Positions 16,372 through 25,050 of a stretch of 64,000 nucleotides of DNA are shown in pieces. This DNA is from Algoriphagus sp. GTDB lineage: Bacteria > Bacteroidota > Bacteroidia > Cytophagales > Cyclobacteriaceae. Made by a program: the position numbers and the translations under genes. The notes below the pieces were generated by a model. The model was not told the origin of the DNA. It saw only the letters and a program-made list of their open reading frames with translations, and did no database searches. The stretch spans positions 26,193 through 90,192 of the forward strand of contig JAQSDM010000010.1 of NCBI GenBank assembly GCA_029945945.1, given 5' to 3'. Within the stretch, counting starts at the first letter, position 1, and each line of letters starts with the position of its first letter.

Positions 16372-16962
16372 ATGATGCTTTTCACATCCCTTATCAATTT
16401 TTCACTTCAATTCAGATTAATGCTGGTCTGTTTTGTTCTGGTTTTGTTGACTCTACCTTTTCAAGCTTTGGCTCAAAAGGAAGCTGAAACATTCACTGCA
16501 AAAAATGCGATTTATCTTGAAGTAGGCGGAAGTTCTGGAATATATGCGTTTAACTACAGTAAGATATTTCATCAAAAAGGAAAACTAAAGCTGAATGCCA
16601 GTGCAGGTTTTTCCATGTTGCCTAATGAAAAAATAGATTCTAAGACTATTTGGCTTCCTGCAATTCCCTTAGAGATCACAGCCCTATATGGAAAGTCAAG
16701 CAATCATCTGGAAATGGGTTTTGGGATTACTTCTTATTTAGACAAAACCACGGCTATGGATTCGGAAACATTTGAATTAAGTGATAAAGTGGTCTTTGGT
16801 GCTGTTATTCCAGTGAGAATTGGGTACAGGTACCAAAAACCTGAAGGTGGATTCTTTTTTAGGGTTGGATATACGCCACTTTTTGGTGTTCCGGTAAGAG
16901 CAGGAAAAAGTTGGTCTTTCAATCCATATCATGCAGGAGTAAGTTTTGGAAAGAGTTTTTGA
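16372..16962 (+). CDS. Small outer-membrane beta-barrel-like protein
   Basis: 196 residues. A signal peptide (LVCFVLVLLTLPFQALAQ, ending near residue 35) is followed by alternating hydrophobic strands with many Gly and aromatic residues (IYLEVGGSSGIYAFNYS, HLEMGFGITSYL, PVRIGYRYQKPEGGFFFRVGYTPLFG) and a terminal Phe (GVSFGKSF), the usual outer-membrane C-terminal signature. It resembles small 8-strand barrels; function unknown. The signal peptide is long, and an internal Met near residue 17 (MLVCFVLVLL) is a good alternative start. It lies 89 bp after the DUF5686 gene on the same strand. Confidence 0.7.
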   Translation: MMLFTSLINFSLQFRLMLVCFVLVLLTLPFQALAQKEAETFTAKNAIYLEVGGSSGIYAFNYSKIFHQKGKLKLNASAGFSMLPNEKIDSKTIWLPAIPLEITALYGKSSNHLEMGFGITSYLDKTTAMDSETFELSDKVVFGAVIPVRIGYRYQKPEGGFFFRVGYTPLFGVPVRAGKSWSFNPYHAGVSFGKSF

Positions 16963-17161
16963 GTAGTAGAGGTAATAATTTTTTTGACCGAGTTATCTCT
17001 GAATCTACTTGCAAAATCCATTCAGATTGAAACGATAGCTACGAATTTGTCCATTCATTTTTCATATTACTTTGTCCTAAATTTTTCCTTTGCTAGCCGG
17101 TTGTGCATATTTGCAGCTTAAACCAAATGCCTGTTTGTATGGGCAGAAACAATTTTAACTC

Positions 17162-19108
17162 ATGTCAAATCAAATCAACATTACACTTCCTGACGGCTCA
17201 GTGAAAGTGTATGACAAAGGAACTACCGGACTACAGATTGCTCTAAGTATCAGCGAGGGTTTAGCACGGAATGTTCTTGCAGCCAAAGTTAACGGTCAGG
17301 TTTGGGATTCTTCCCGACCGATCAATGAAGATTCCAGTGTGCAATTGCTTACCTGGAATGACCTCGAGGGTAAAAGTACATTTTGGCATTCTTCCGCACA
17401 CTTAATGGCTGAGGCCCTCGAAGCACTTTATCCAGGAGTCAAATTAGGTATCGGACCACCGATCGAAACTGGTTTTTATTACGACGTCGATTTTGGAACT
17501 CACACACTTGAAGGTGCGGAACTAGAGAAGATCGAGCAGAAAATGATCGAATTGGCCAAAGAGAAAAGCGAATTCATCCGAAAAGATATTTCTAAAAAAG
17601 ATGCTGTAGCCTTCTTTCAGGAAAAAGGAGATGAGTATAAACTGGATCTTTTGGAAGGACTTGAGGACGGTTCAATTACATTCTATGAGCAGGGAAACTT
17701 CACTGATCTTTGTCGTGGACCGCATATTCCAAACACCGGATTTATCAAAGCTGTAAAGCTGACCAATATTGCAGGTGCATACTGGAGAGGGGATGAGAAG
17801 CGCAAAATGCTGACTCGTATCTACGGTGTCACTTTTCCGAAGGCAAAAGAACTTCAGGATTATTTGACTCTTTTGGAGGAAGCTAAAAAGCGTGATCACC
17901 GAAAACTCGGTCGTGAGCTTGAGCTTTTTATGTTCTCTGAGAAAGTGGGAATGGGACTTCCTCTTTGGTTGCCAAAGGGAACCTTGCTGCGTGAACGATT
18001 GGTGAGTTTCATGAAGAAAGCCCAGGATAAATCAGGCTATCAGCAAGTTACGACGCCTCATATCGGACATAAAGCACTTTATGAGACTTCCGGACATTAT
18101 GAGAAATACGGGAAGGATTCCTTCCAGCCGATCACTACTCCGAATGAAGGCGAGGAGTTTTTGCTGAAACCGATGAACTGTCCTCACCACTGTGAGATTT
18201 ATAAATACAAGCCTCGTTCCTACAAAGATTTGCCGATTCGCTATGCGGAATTCGGTACAGTTTACCGTTACGAGCAAAGCGGTGAATTGCATGGATTGAC
18301 CCGCGTTCGAGGATTTACTCAGGACGATGCGCATATTTTCTGCCGTCCGGATCAGGTAAAAGAAGAGTTTATCAAAGTAATTGATTTGGTTTTGCATGTT
18401 TTCAAAGCACTTGGTTTTGAAAACTATACAGCACAAATCTCCCTCAGGGATCCTGCGAAAGCCGAGAAATACATTGGTACTGACGAAGCCTGGAAAAAAG
18501 CAGAGTCTGCAATTATCGAAGCTTCTGCTGAAAAAGGACTAGAAACAGTCACTGTTTTGGGCGAGGCAGCATTCTATGGTCCAAAGCTTGACTTCATGGT
18601 CAAAGATGCCTTAGGGAGAAAATGGCAACTTGGAACGATCCAGGTTGATTATAATTTGCCGGAAAGATTCCAGTTGGAATACATTGGATCAGATAATCAA
18701 AAGCATCGACCTGTAATGATCCACAGAGCACCTTTTGGGTCTTTAGAGCGCTTTGTTGCAGTGCTGATCGAGCATTGTGCCGGTAATTTTCCTCTTTGGC
18801 TTGCCCCTGAGCAAATTAATATTCTTCCGATTTCGGAGAAGTTTGTTGGATATGCTGAGGAAATAAAAGCCATTCTTGATGAGAATGGAATCACAGGATC
18901 TATTGACAACCGAGACGAAAAAATTGGAAGAAAGATCCGGGATTCTGAAGTTAAAAAGGTGCCATTCATGCTGATAGTAGGAGAGAAGGAGCAGGAGGAG
19001 CGAATGCTTTCTGTGAGAAAACATGGAGAAGGGGACTTAGGTAATTACTCTCCGGAGGAATTCATAAAGTATTTCCAGGAAATCATTTCAGAATCACTGA
19101 GTAAGTAA
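17162..19108 (+). CDS. thrS: Threonine-tRNA ligase
   Basis: 648-residue cytoplasmic enzyme that charges tRNA-Thr. Domains in order: TGS (1-62, [19 protein letters not shown]), editing/SAD domain with [11 protein letters not shown] near 75 and [13 protein letters not shown] near 180, class II catalytic core with [10 protein letters not shown] (zinc Cys) near 337, [26 protein letters not shown] (motif 2) and [18 protein letters not shown] (motif 3), and the anticodon-binding domain from about 540. Full length. It heads the conserved thrS-infC-rpmI-rplT block. The 199-bp upstream region shows no T-box-like leader. The cognate tRNA-Thr(TGT) is at 34596. Confidence 0.97.
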   Translation: MSNQINITLPDGSVKVYDKGTTGLQIALSISEGLARNVLAAKVNGQVWDSSRPINEDSSVQLLTWNDLEGKSTFWHSSAHLMAEALEALYPGVKLGIGPPIETGFYYDVDFGTHTLEGAELEKIEQKMIELAKEKSEFIRKDISKKDAVAFFQEKGDEYKLDLLEGLEDGSITFYEQGNFTDLCRGPHIPNTGFIKAVKLTNIAGAYWRGDEKRKMLTRIYGVTFPKAKELQDYLTLLEEAKKRDHRKLGRELELFMFSEKVGMGLPLWLPKGTLLRERLVSFMKKAQDKSGYQQVTTPHIGHKALYETSGHYEKYGKDSFQPITTPNEGEEFLLKPMNCPHHCEIYKYKPRSYKDLPIRYAEFGTVYRYEQSGELHGLTRVRGFTQDDAHIFCRPDQVKEEFIKVIDLVLHVFKALGFENYTAQISLRDPAKAEKYIGTDEAWKKAESAIIEASAEKGLETVTVLGEAAFYGPKLDFMVKDALGRKWQLGTIQVDYNLPERFQLEYIGSDNQKHRPVMIHRAPFGSLERFVAVLIEHCAGNFPLWLAPEQINILPISEKFVGYAEEIKAILDENGITGSIDNRDEKIGRKIRDSEVKKVPFMLIVGEKEQEERMLSVRKHGEGDLGNYSPEEFIKYFQEIISESLSK

Positions 19109-19196
19109 TAATTTAGGTAAAATAGAATTCTGCTTTTTTGAATTAGAAATAATTCCGATATTTGCAGGCAATTTCACAAAAACAACCGAAGCAAAC

Positions 19197-19748
19197 TTGA
19201 GAGACAGACAACCCTTCAGAGGTAGACAAGAAGAACCCTACAAGGTAAACCAAAAGATCAGAGCCCGTGAGGTGAGAGTAGTTGGTGATTTCGTAGAAGG
19301 CGGAAATGCCGTTTTAGCTACAGACAAAGCCATCAAAATAGCCCAGGAAAATGATCTAGATCTGGTGGAGATTTCTCCCAATGTAGATCCGCCTGTTTGC
19401 AAGATTCTTGACTACGCGAAGTTCAAGTATGAGCAGAAAAAGAAGCAAAAGGAGATCAAATCCAATGCTGCTAAGGTCGTTTTAAAGGAAATTAGATTCG
19501 GACCTAATACCGATGATCATGATTTCAATTTCAAATTGAAGCATGCAATCAGCTTCTTAAAAGAAGGTGCAAAAGTAAAAGCTTACGTTCATTTTGTAGG
19601 CAGAAGTATTGTATTTAAAGAAAGAGGAGAAATGTTGCTGTTGAGGTTTGCCCAGGCTCTTGAGGATTACGGAGCAGTAGAGCAGCTTCCGAAATTGGAA
19701 GGAAAAAGAATGAACATCTTTATCGCTCCGAAAGCAGGAAAGAAATAA
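19197..19748 (+). CDS. infC: Translation initiation factor IF-3
   Basis: 183 residues. It binds the 30S subunit and checks the start codon-initiator tRNA pairing. Seen: N-domain [23 protein letters not shown], linker [25 protein letters not shown], and C-domain IGPN-equivalent [21 protein letters not shown] ending in KMNIFIAPK-like sequence. The only in-frame initiator is TTG at 19197; no ATG occurs between it and the end of thrS in this frame. A non-AUG start is characteristic of infC in many bacteria, where IF-3 represses its own rare start codon. Downstream are rpmI (24 bp) and rplT. Confidence 0.95.
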   Translation: MRDRQPFRGRQEEPYKVNQKIRAREVRVVGDFVEGGNAVLATDKAIKIAQENDLDLVEISPNVDPPVCKILDYAKFKYEQKKKQKEIKSNAAKVVLKEIRFGPNTDDHDFNFKLKHAISFLKEGAKVKAYVHFVGRSIVFKERGEMLLLRFAQALEDYGAVEQLPKLEGKRMNIFIAPKAGKK

Positions 19749-19772
19749 TTTCAACTAAACTATAACAGCAAA

Positions 19773-19967
19773 ATGCCAAAAGTAAAAACCAAATCCAGTG
19801 CAAAGAAGCGGTTCACTTTGACAGGAACCGGCAAGATCAAACGGAAACACGCTTTCAAAAGCCATATCCTGACCAAAAAATCTACTAAGAGAAAGCACAA
19901 CCTGACCAAAACTGGTCTTGTACACGCTTCTGACGAAGGTAGAGTAAGAGACATGTTGAGAATCTGA
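19773..19967 (+). CDS. rpmI: 50S ribosomal protein L35
   Basis: 64 residues, very basic, with the family opening [28 protein letters not shown] and the [15 protein letters not shown] stretch. It is a structural protein of the large subunit. It sits 24 bp after infC and 105 bp before rplT in the usual operon order. Confidence 0.97.
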   Translation: MPKVKTKSSAKKRFTLTGTGKIKRKHAFKSHILTKKSTKRKHNLTKTGLVHASDEGRVRDMLRI

Positions 19968-20007
19968 TTTTCAACTCCCTCTATTAAAAATTAAGGTTAA
20001 TTTATTC

Positions 20008-20046
20008 ACCAGGCACACTGGTTTCCAAGATCCCGAATTTTCGGGA
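20008..20046 (+). promoter_or_regulatory. Two small hairpins upstream of rplT (possible L20 operator)
   Basis: The 105-bp rpmI-rplT gap contains two adjacent perfect stem-loops: ACCAG/CTGGT (20008-20012/20018-20022) and TCCCGA/TCGGGA (20031-20036/20041-20046). They end 26 bp before the rplT ATG. In other bacteria L20 represses translation by binding a leader RNA that mimics rRNA; whether these hairpins do so is inference. The second could instead be one of the TCCCGA-type palindromes found elsewhere in the window. Confidence 0.35.
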
Positions 20047-20072
20047 CACCATGCGTCAAAAAACAAAACACT

Positions 20073-20417
20073 ATGCCTAGATCGGTAAACGCGGTAGCGT
20101 CCAGAGCAAGAAGAAAAAAAGTGCTAAAAGCCACAAGAGGTTACTTCGGAAGAGGTAAGAACGTATGGACTGTAGCAAAAAACAAATATGAGAAAGGTCT
20201 TCAGTATGCTTACAGAGACCGTAAAGCAAAGAAAAGAGAATTCAGAGCTTTGTGGATTCAGCGTATCAATGCCGGCGCAAGAATGCATGGCATTTCCTAT
20301 TCTCAATTAATGGGTCTATTGAAGAAGGCTGAAATCGAGCTAAACCGTAAGGTTTTGGCAGATTTGGCCATGAATCACCCAGTAGCATTCAAAGCTGTAG
20401 TTGAAAGAGTAAAATAA
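20073..20417 (+). CDS. rplT: 50S ribosomal protein L20
   Basis: 114 residues, basic, with the family signatures [35 protein letters not shown] and [22 protein letters not shown]20 is needed for early 50S assembly and represses the operon in several bacteria. It is last in the thrS-infC-rpmI-rplT block and followed by a strong terminator. Confidence 0.97.
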   Translation: MPRSVNAVASRARRKKVLKATRGYFGRGKNVWTVAKNKYEKGLQYAYRDRKAKKREFRALWIQRINAGARMHGISYSQLMGLLKKAEIELNRKVLADLAMNHPVAFKAVVERVK

Positions 20418-20439
20418 GGTGTGCACTGCCTTATTTTAC

Positions 20440-20468
20440 AAAAGCCTTCCTTCGGGGAGGCTTTTTTT
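20440..20468 (+). terminator. Rho-independent terminator of the rplT operon
   Basis: 11-bp stem (20440-20450/20455-20465, one G-U pair) closed by the very stable C(TTCG)G tetraloop and followed by a T-tract to 20468. Confidence 0.93.
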
Positions 20469-20521
20469 GGTTTATAGGTTTTGGATGATTCTGAAAATAA
20501 GGGGTTGGTCATTTTTCGGAC

Positions 20522-21850
20522 TTAAAACAATTTGAAAATCCCATAAACAGAAACAGATGCAATGGAAGCCACGCTGAGCCAAAACATAATTTCGGAAACA
20601 GGACCAGAGGCTATCTTCAAAAATCTGTTATGGGACCTGAAATTAATTGCAGCGAAGACAACAATTAAAAGCAAAACAGAACCGACAACCCCACCTGAAA
20701 GAATCATGAAAGTTGGCATCTCTATAAATAGATACGCAATTACCCAAAGGCATGGGAAAAGCCATGCCAGAATGGCAACCCACTTCTTTCGGTCAGTTAT
20801 GCTTTCCGCATTAATCCATCCAAGTTGCCCGAATATGTCTGGGAATAGCCTAGACCAATAAGCTAAAGTGGCAAATACGCTGGAATATAAAACAAAGAAA
20901 GCCCCGGCCAAATATGCAAAACGGGCTTCACTCCCCAAAGATTGAGTGTAAATTGTGGCCAAAGAATTAATTAATTCATTCCCTTCCGGAATTTCCTTCC
21001 TACCATAGAGAATAGAGGCCCCCAAAAGGTAAAATGCAGCTGTTACAATTGTATAGATAATCATTGCTACCACTGCATCGAGTTGCATGATCTTTATCCA
21101 GCCATTCGCTCTCAATTTCCACTCTTCGGATCCATCATTTACTCCGGTATAAATAGCATATCCTTTTTCCAGACACCAATACGAGTAAGCGATGATTTCA
21201 TCACTGGCAACTCCGGTGATTCCAAATGCACCGATTGCAATGAAAACAAGATCAGGGGGAAGCTCAAATCTCAATCCGCTCATCACATCTGAAAATGTAA
21301 ATCCAAACGGAGTAAATGAAATGGCTAAAACTGATGCAAGTGTTAAAAGAGTAAATCCTGCAACCATCACAATTGCAGTTTTTTCAATGATGGAATAATA
21401 ATTTTTATAAATTAAAAAGCTTGAAAGTATTCCTAAAATCGGTGCCCAGATAAGTATCGGGATTTGTGGAAATATCATGCTGATAGCTATAGCGGAACCA
21501 CCAAGCATACCGCCTAATTGCAAAACCTTTAACAGGGTAAGCGTAAAAGTAGCCCAAACTGCCCAATTGCCTTTTCTGAAAGTGGGACCGGGAAGTTTTG
21601 CGAAAGAAAACATTAAAGTCTTCCCAGTAATGATTGCGTTCTTTCCGAATTCAAGCTGGATTGCAACTTTCACAAAGCAGCTGACCAGGATGACCCAGAA
21701 TGTGATAAAGCCACCTTTTGCCCCCAAAATTGTTGTGGCGATTAACTCTCCAGACCCAACGATAGAGGCTGAAAGAATAAAACCAGGCCCCAAAAACCTC
21801 AGTTTGGAGAAAAACGAGTGAGGGGGTTCTTTACTGGAAATTTGGGTCAT
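20522..21850 (-). CDS. Nramp-family transporter lacking the canonical metal-binding motifs
   Basis: 442 residues with about 11-12 hydrophobic helices; an inner-membrane protein. The start FLGPGFILSASIVGSGELIATT aligns with transmembrane helix 1 of Nramp/MntH proteins, but the helix-1 DPGN motif is replaced by GSGE. The helix-6 MPH motif is absent; that region reads GAFGITGVASDEIIAYSYW. In characterised Nramps, Asp and Asn of DPGN and Met of MPH bind the metal. The substrate may therefore differ (Mg, a larger solute) or binding may use other residues. A conserved Asp-Glu pair (ASDE) in helix 6 is a candidate ligand. A single-gene unit, convergent with rplT. Confidence 0.8.
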   Translation of the reverse strand: MTQISSKEPPHSFFSKLRFLGPGFILSASIVGSGELIATTILGAKGGFITFWVILVSCFVKVAIQLEFGKNAIITGKTLMFSFAKLPGPTFRKGNWAVWATFTLTLLKVLQLGGMLGGSAIAISMIFPQIPILIWAPILGILSSFLIYKNYYSIIEKTAIVMVAGFTLLTLASVLAISFTPFGFTFSDVMSGLRFELPPDLVFIAIGAFGITGVASDEIIAYSYWCLEKGYAIYTGVNDGSEEWKLRANGWIKIMQLDAVVAMIIYTIVTAAFYLLGASILYGRKEIPEGNELINSLATIYTQSLGSEARFAYLAGAFFVLYSSVFATLAYWSRLFPDIFGQLGWINAESITDRKKWVAILAWLFPCLWVIAYLFIEMPTFMILSGGVVGSVLLLIVVFAAINFRSHNRFLKIASGPVSEIMFWLSVASIASVSVYGIFKLF

Positions 21851-21935
21851 TGTTAGTGCTATAAATTTGAATATAGCAATTAATGACTTTGATAGACAAA
21901 GCTTGGTTTGATTTCAAAAGAGAAATAAATGGATT

Positions 21936-21970
21936 AAAAAACAAAAAGGCTTCCATTTCTGAAAGCCTTT
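21936..21970 (-). terminator. Rho-independent terminator after tRNA-Met
   Basis: Stem AAAGGCTT (21945-21952) with AAGCCTTT (21963-21970) and a 10-base loop, immediately 3' of the tRNA on the minus strand. It is followed there by a run rich in T (complement of the A-rich 21936-21947). Confidence 0.88.
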
Positions 21971-21971
21971 G

Positions 21972-22045
21972 TAGCGAGGACGAGAGTTGAACTCGTGACC
22001 TCAGGGTTATGAATCCTGCGCTCTAACCGACTGAGCTACCTCGCC
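21972..22045 (-). tRNA. tRNA-Met (CAT), elongator type
   Basis: 74-nt cloverleaf on the minus strand. The acceptor stem is GGCGAGG/CCTCGCT with a G1-U72 wobble. The D arm is GCTC...GAGC, the anticodon loop TTCATAA has anticodon CAT, and the T arm is ACGAG-TTCAACT-CTCGT. The anticodon stem shows an A31-C39 mismatch (CAGGA versus CCCTG). No CCA is encoded. The lack of the three G-C pairs next to the anticodon loop argues against initiator tRNA. A tRNA-Ile with lysidine-modified CAT is the remaining alternative. Confidence 0.93.
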
Positions 22046-22286
22046 AAGAAACCAATTATTAGGGTAGGAGAAATATCATCAAATGATTTTCTGGTATTGA
22101 TTTTTGAAATTAATGCCTATATTAAAGCACCGTCGAAAATCAAAAATAGAAGATCGAAATCCATCTGTTTTCTGACCTAATATCCCTCCCTTGTAAATGG
22201 GAATGCAAATATGAGGTCTTGTACTCGGAAAAGCAAGTTGACTTAATCCAAAAAAGTGAATTTTTCACAAAGCAAAAGTTAAAATC

Positions 22287-22682
22287 ATGGTCAAAAATAA
22301 ATTTGTATCTGATTATCAAATCAATGCATCTAAAAAAATAGTATTCCATTATATAAGTTCCGCAAGTGGGCTGGAGGAGTGGTTTGCCGATGAAGTTAAA
22401 ATTGATGAAGACAAGAACTATATTTTCAATTTTGACAGTGAAGACCACTACGCGAAGCTCGCTTCACTCCGAATTAATACTCATGTAAAATTTGAATTCT
22501 TTGATCCAAAAAACCCGATTGAAGCAGATCATTCTTTTATTGAATTCAAATTAGAGGAGAATGATTTAACCCAGACTTTGTTTCTTAAAGTCATTGACTA
22601 TTCAGACAGCTACGACGAAGATGAGTCAGTATCAATTTGGGAAGGTTTGATTGGAAGGCTTAAAGAAATAATTGGTGGTTAA
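22287..22682 (+). CDS. START-like/AHSA1-type domain protein
   Basis: 131-residue cytoplasmic protein, acidic, with no signal peptide. It matches the START-like fold of the AHSA1/polyketide-cyclase superfamily as found in Bacteroidota: YQINASKKIVFHYISSASGLEEWFADEVKI at the start, a strand-rich middle (HVKFEFFDP, FIEFKLEENDLTQTLFLKVIDY), and a C-terminal helix WEGLIGRLKEIIGG. Such domains form a hydrophobic pocket for lipids or other ligands; the ligand is unknown. It is followed 72 bp later by the LptF/G-type permease, and the pair is probably co-transcribed. Confidence 0.82.
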   Translation: MVKNKFVSDYQINASKKIVFHYISSASGLEEWFADEVKIDEDKNYIFNFDSEDHYAKLASLRINTHVKFEFFDPKNPIEADHSFIEFKLEENDLTQTLFLKVIDYSDSYDEDESVSIWEGLIGRLKEIIGG

Positions 22683-22754
22683 TTTCAATCCAAATCACCA
22701 AATTTGAACTCTATCCCTGGTGAACCGTTATTTGCCGGGGAAGTAGTTTAAACC

Positions 22755-24611
22755 ATGAAGAAATTAGACAAGCTTATACTTGGGTCTTTTTTAGGCCCAT
22801 TTTTATTGACTTTTGTAGTGGTGGATTTTATCTTGTTGACTGTCAACATGCTGAAATACTTCGATGAGATTTTTGGTAAAGGTCTGAGCTTTTGGATCTA
22901 CATGGAGCTGATAGGTTATTTTGTGATCAGTATTTCACCGATGGCTTTGCCTTTGGCTGTTTTGCTTTCGAGCCTTATGACTTTCGGAAATTTAGGGGAA
23001 CATTTTGAGCTGACGGCAATCAAAAGCAGCGGTATTTCACTTCTTAGAGCTTTAAGACCAATTGGCGTTTTTGTCATTGTTTTAGCTTTCGCAGCCTACC
23101 TTTCCAATAATTATCTGGTTCCAAAAGTAAATCTTAAGACTTTTAGTTTGCTGTATGATATTCGAATGAAGTCTCCCGCATTGGAGATTAAGGAAGGCGT
23201 CTTTTATAATGGAATTCCAGGCTACAGTTTAAAAGTAAATAGTAAACCAGATGAGGTCAGGTTGAATGACATTATTATATATAACCATTCTGATGGCCAG
23301 GGAAACCTGAATGTAACTATGGCGGATTCAGGTCGAATGGAGCCTTTTTTCAATGAAAATTATATGAAATTGACTTTGTACCAAGGTCAGAATTACAAAG
23401 AGGCAAGGTCCACTCGAGGAATCTCTGAAAAGCCGGTAGAGTTTAGCCGGACCAAGTTTAAAGAAAACGTGATTATTTTTGATCTTGATGCATTCAAACT
23501 TAATCGGACCCCTGAAGACCTTTGGTCCACCAACAGATCCATAAAAAATATTGGAGAACTTAAGTTGGGAATGGACTCAATCAATACACTTGTAAACGAT
23601 CAGAAATTTCAGAATTATCAAACTGCAGAGAGTATTTACCCATTTTTCACTCGAAACAGGAAACTCGTTCCACTTGAATTTATTTTGGAAAGAAGAGCAA
23701 AAGATGATACCCTCAGGCAAATAAGATCTCGAAGAGATAAAGCAATGAACGATTCGATTGAAGCAACAAAGAACGAACTTGCTTCCATTGATACTAATAA
23801 TTTAAATGGGAAGCCAATTCCTTTGGTCGTTCCTGCACCTGAGACCCGGGTTGTTGCCAGTAACTCCGATTTACCAAAAAGCGATTCAGTTTTTCGTAAA
23901 AAGAAAGTTTTCAGGACAATCGAGAGTCAAACCCAAGCAGCAATCAAAATAGACTCTTTTGCTTCCCAATCACCTGTTGTAGAAAAAAAGTCAGATAGCG
24001 CTAATCTTTTAGCAGAAGAACCCATAACAACTGTTGACACAGCAGGAGTTAATGAATCTGGTAATCTGGTAAAACCAGTAAGAACAACACCGCTTACATC
24101 AAAAGAAAGGTTTGCACTTGATTCAGTCGTGAAGGAGAGTGGGTTAAATTCCAACGCATTGACGATGGCCCTAAATAATGCCAGAAATTTGAAAAACAAT
24201 TTCAATGTAAAGACAGCTCAAATTGCCAGTCATGATCGCGAATTTCGTAGATACGAAATTGCCTGGTATCAAAAATATACGCAGGCTTTTGCTTGTTTTG
24301 TCATGTTTATGATCGGAGCTCCTTTAGGTGCCATTATTAAAAAAGGAGGACTCGGAATGCCGGTAATTCTGTCGATTACTTTTTTCATTCTCTTCTACAT
24401 GCTTACTATTACCGGAGAAAAATGGGCAAAGGAGGGAGTTGTAGACCCTTTTATCGGCACATGGTTTTCAAACTTATGTTTGATCCCTTTTGGCTTGTTT
24501 TTCTTGAGGCAGGCGAGGAAAGATGCAAGATTATTTGAGCCAGATTTTTACTTGGAAACATGGAAAGCGATCCAAAATCGATTAAAAGTAATTAGCGCAA
24601 AAGTGGCTTGA
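22755..24611 (+). CDS. LptF/LptG family (YjgP/YjgQ) permease with long insertion
   Basis: 618 residues against about 360 for E. coli LptF/LptG. Residues 1 to about 120 hold three membrane helices (FLGPFLLTFVVVDFILLTVN, YFVISISPMALPLAVLLSSLM). A periplasmic beta-jellyroll part follows (LEIKEGVFYNGIPGYSLKV...). Residues about 260-500 form a hydrophilic Ser/Asp/Lys-rich insertion with low sequence complexity. Three C-terminal helices end the protein (FACFVMFMIGAPLGAIIKKGG, ILSITFFILFYMLTI, NLCLIPFGLFFL). The family extracts lipopolysaccharide from the inner membrane with LptB, so this is a probable LPS export subunit. Whether it plays the LptF or LptG part cannot be told. Confidence 0.86.
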   Translation: MKKLDKLILGSFLGPFLLTFVVVDFILLTVNMLKYFDEIFGKGLSFWIYMELIGYFVISISPMALPLAVLLSSLMTFGNLGEHFELTAIKSSGISLLRALRPIGVFVIVLAFAAYLSNNYLVPKVNLKTFSLLYDIRMKSPALEIKEGVFYNGIPGYSLKVNSKPDEVRLNDIIIYNHSDGQGNLNVTMADSGRMEPFFNENYMKLTLYQGQNYKEARSTRGISEKPVEFSRTKFKENVIIFDLDAFKLNRTPEDLWSTNRSIKNIGELKLGMDSINTLVNDQKFQNYQTAESIYPFFTRNRKLVPLEFILERRAKDDTLRQIRSRRDKAMNDSIEATKNELASIDTNNLNGKPIPLVVPAPETRVVASNSDLPKSDSVFRKKKVFRTIESQTQAAIKIDSFASQSPVVEKKSDSANLLAEEPITTVDTAGVNESGNLVKPVRTTPLTSKERFALDSVVKESGLNSNALTMALNNARNLKNNFNVKTAQIASHDREFRRYEIAWYQKYTQAFACFVMFMIGAPLGAIIKKGGLGMPVILSITFFILFYMLTITGEKWAKEGVVDPFIGTWFSNLCLIPFGLFFLRQARKDARLFEPDFYLETWKAIQNRLKVISAKVA

Positions 24612-24636
24612 TCTTTTATTATTGTAAATAAAACCT

Positions 24637-24644
24637 TACTTTTG
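24637..24644 (+). promoter_or_regulatory. Candidate -7 promoter element for rpsO
   Basis: TACTTTTG is an exact TAnnTTTG match 29 bp upstream of the rpsO ATG. The -33 region is T-rich (CTTTTA, about 20 bp upstream) but lacks a clear TTTG. Confidence 0.55.
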
Positions 24645-24673
24645 TGTCTGTTTTAACAAAAATTTGACTAAAC

Positions 24674-24949
24674 ATGTATTTAACACCAGAGACAAAACAA
24701 GAGTTGTTTAAGAATCATGGACGGTTGAAATCTGAAACTGACACAGGATCACCTGAGTCTCAGATTGCACTCTTCACACACAGAATCAAGCATTTGACTG
24801 AGCATTTGAAGTCAAATAAGAAAGATCACTCTTCAAGATTAGGTTTGTTGAAGCTAGTAGGTAAAAGAAGAAGCCTGCTGGATTACCTCCATCACAGAAA
24901 CATTGAGCGATACAGAGCAATCCTTGCCGAGTTAGGACTCAGAAAATAA
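24674..24949 (+). CDS. rpsO: 30S ribosomal protein S15
   Basis: 91 residues. Seen: [51 protein letters not shown], the S15 core that binds 16S rRNA and forms bridge B4. Length is as expected (about 89). It is followed by a terminator and then pnp, the conserved rpsO-pnp order seen in many bacteria. Confidence 0.98.
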   Translation: MYLTPETKQELFKNHGRLKSETDTGSPESQIALFTHRIKHLTEHLKSNKKDHSSRLGLLKLVGKRRSLLDYLHHRNIERYRAILAELGLRK

Positions 24950-24956
24950 CCCTCAG

Positions 24957-24990
24957 GTAAGGTTCTCTATGTTGAGAGCCTTACTTTTTT
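24957..24990 (+). terminator. Rho-independent terminator between rpsO and pnp
   Basis: 11-bp stem (24957-24967/24974-24984, one G-U pair), 6-base loop and a T-tract (24985-24990). In the rpsO-pnp arrangement this may act as an attenuator or mRNA-stabilising hairpin rather than a full stop. Confidence 0.9.
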
Positions 24991-25050
24991 GTTTTTTAGG
25001 TTATTAGTACAATTTTTAATCATCCGACGCTTTAATTCTAACACGTATTT

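Noticed and set aside
16963-17161. T-box or other riboswitch leader before thrS
   Set aside because: No specifier or antiterminator-like structure and no terminator hairpin could be seen in these 199 bp.
21972-22045. Initiator tRNA-fMet
   Set aside because: The first acceptor pair is G-U rather than the initiator-type C-A mismatch and the anticodon stem lacks three consecutive G-C pairs.
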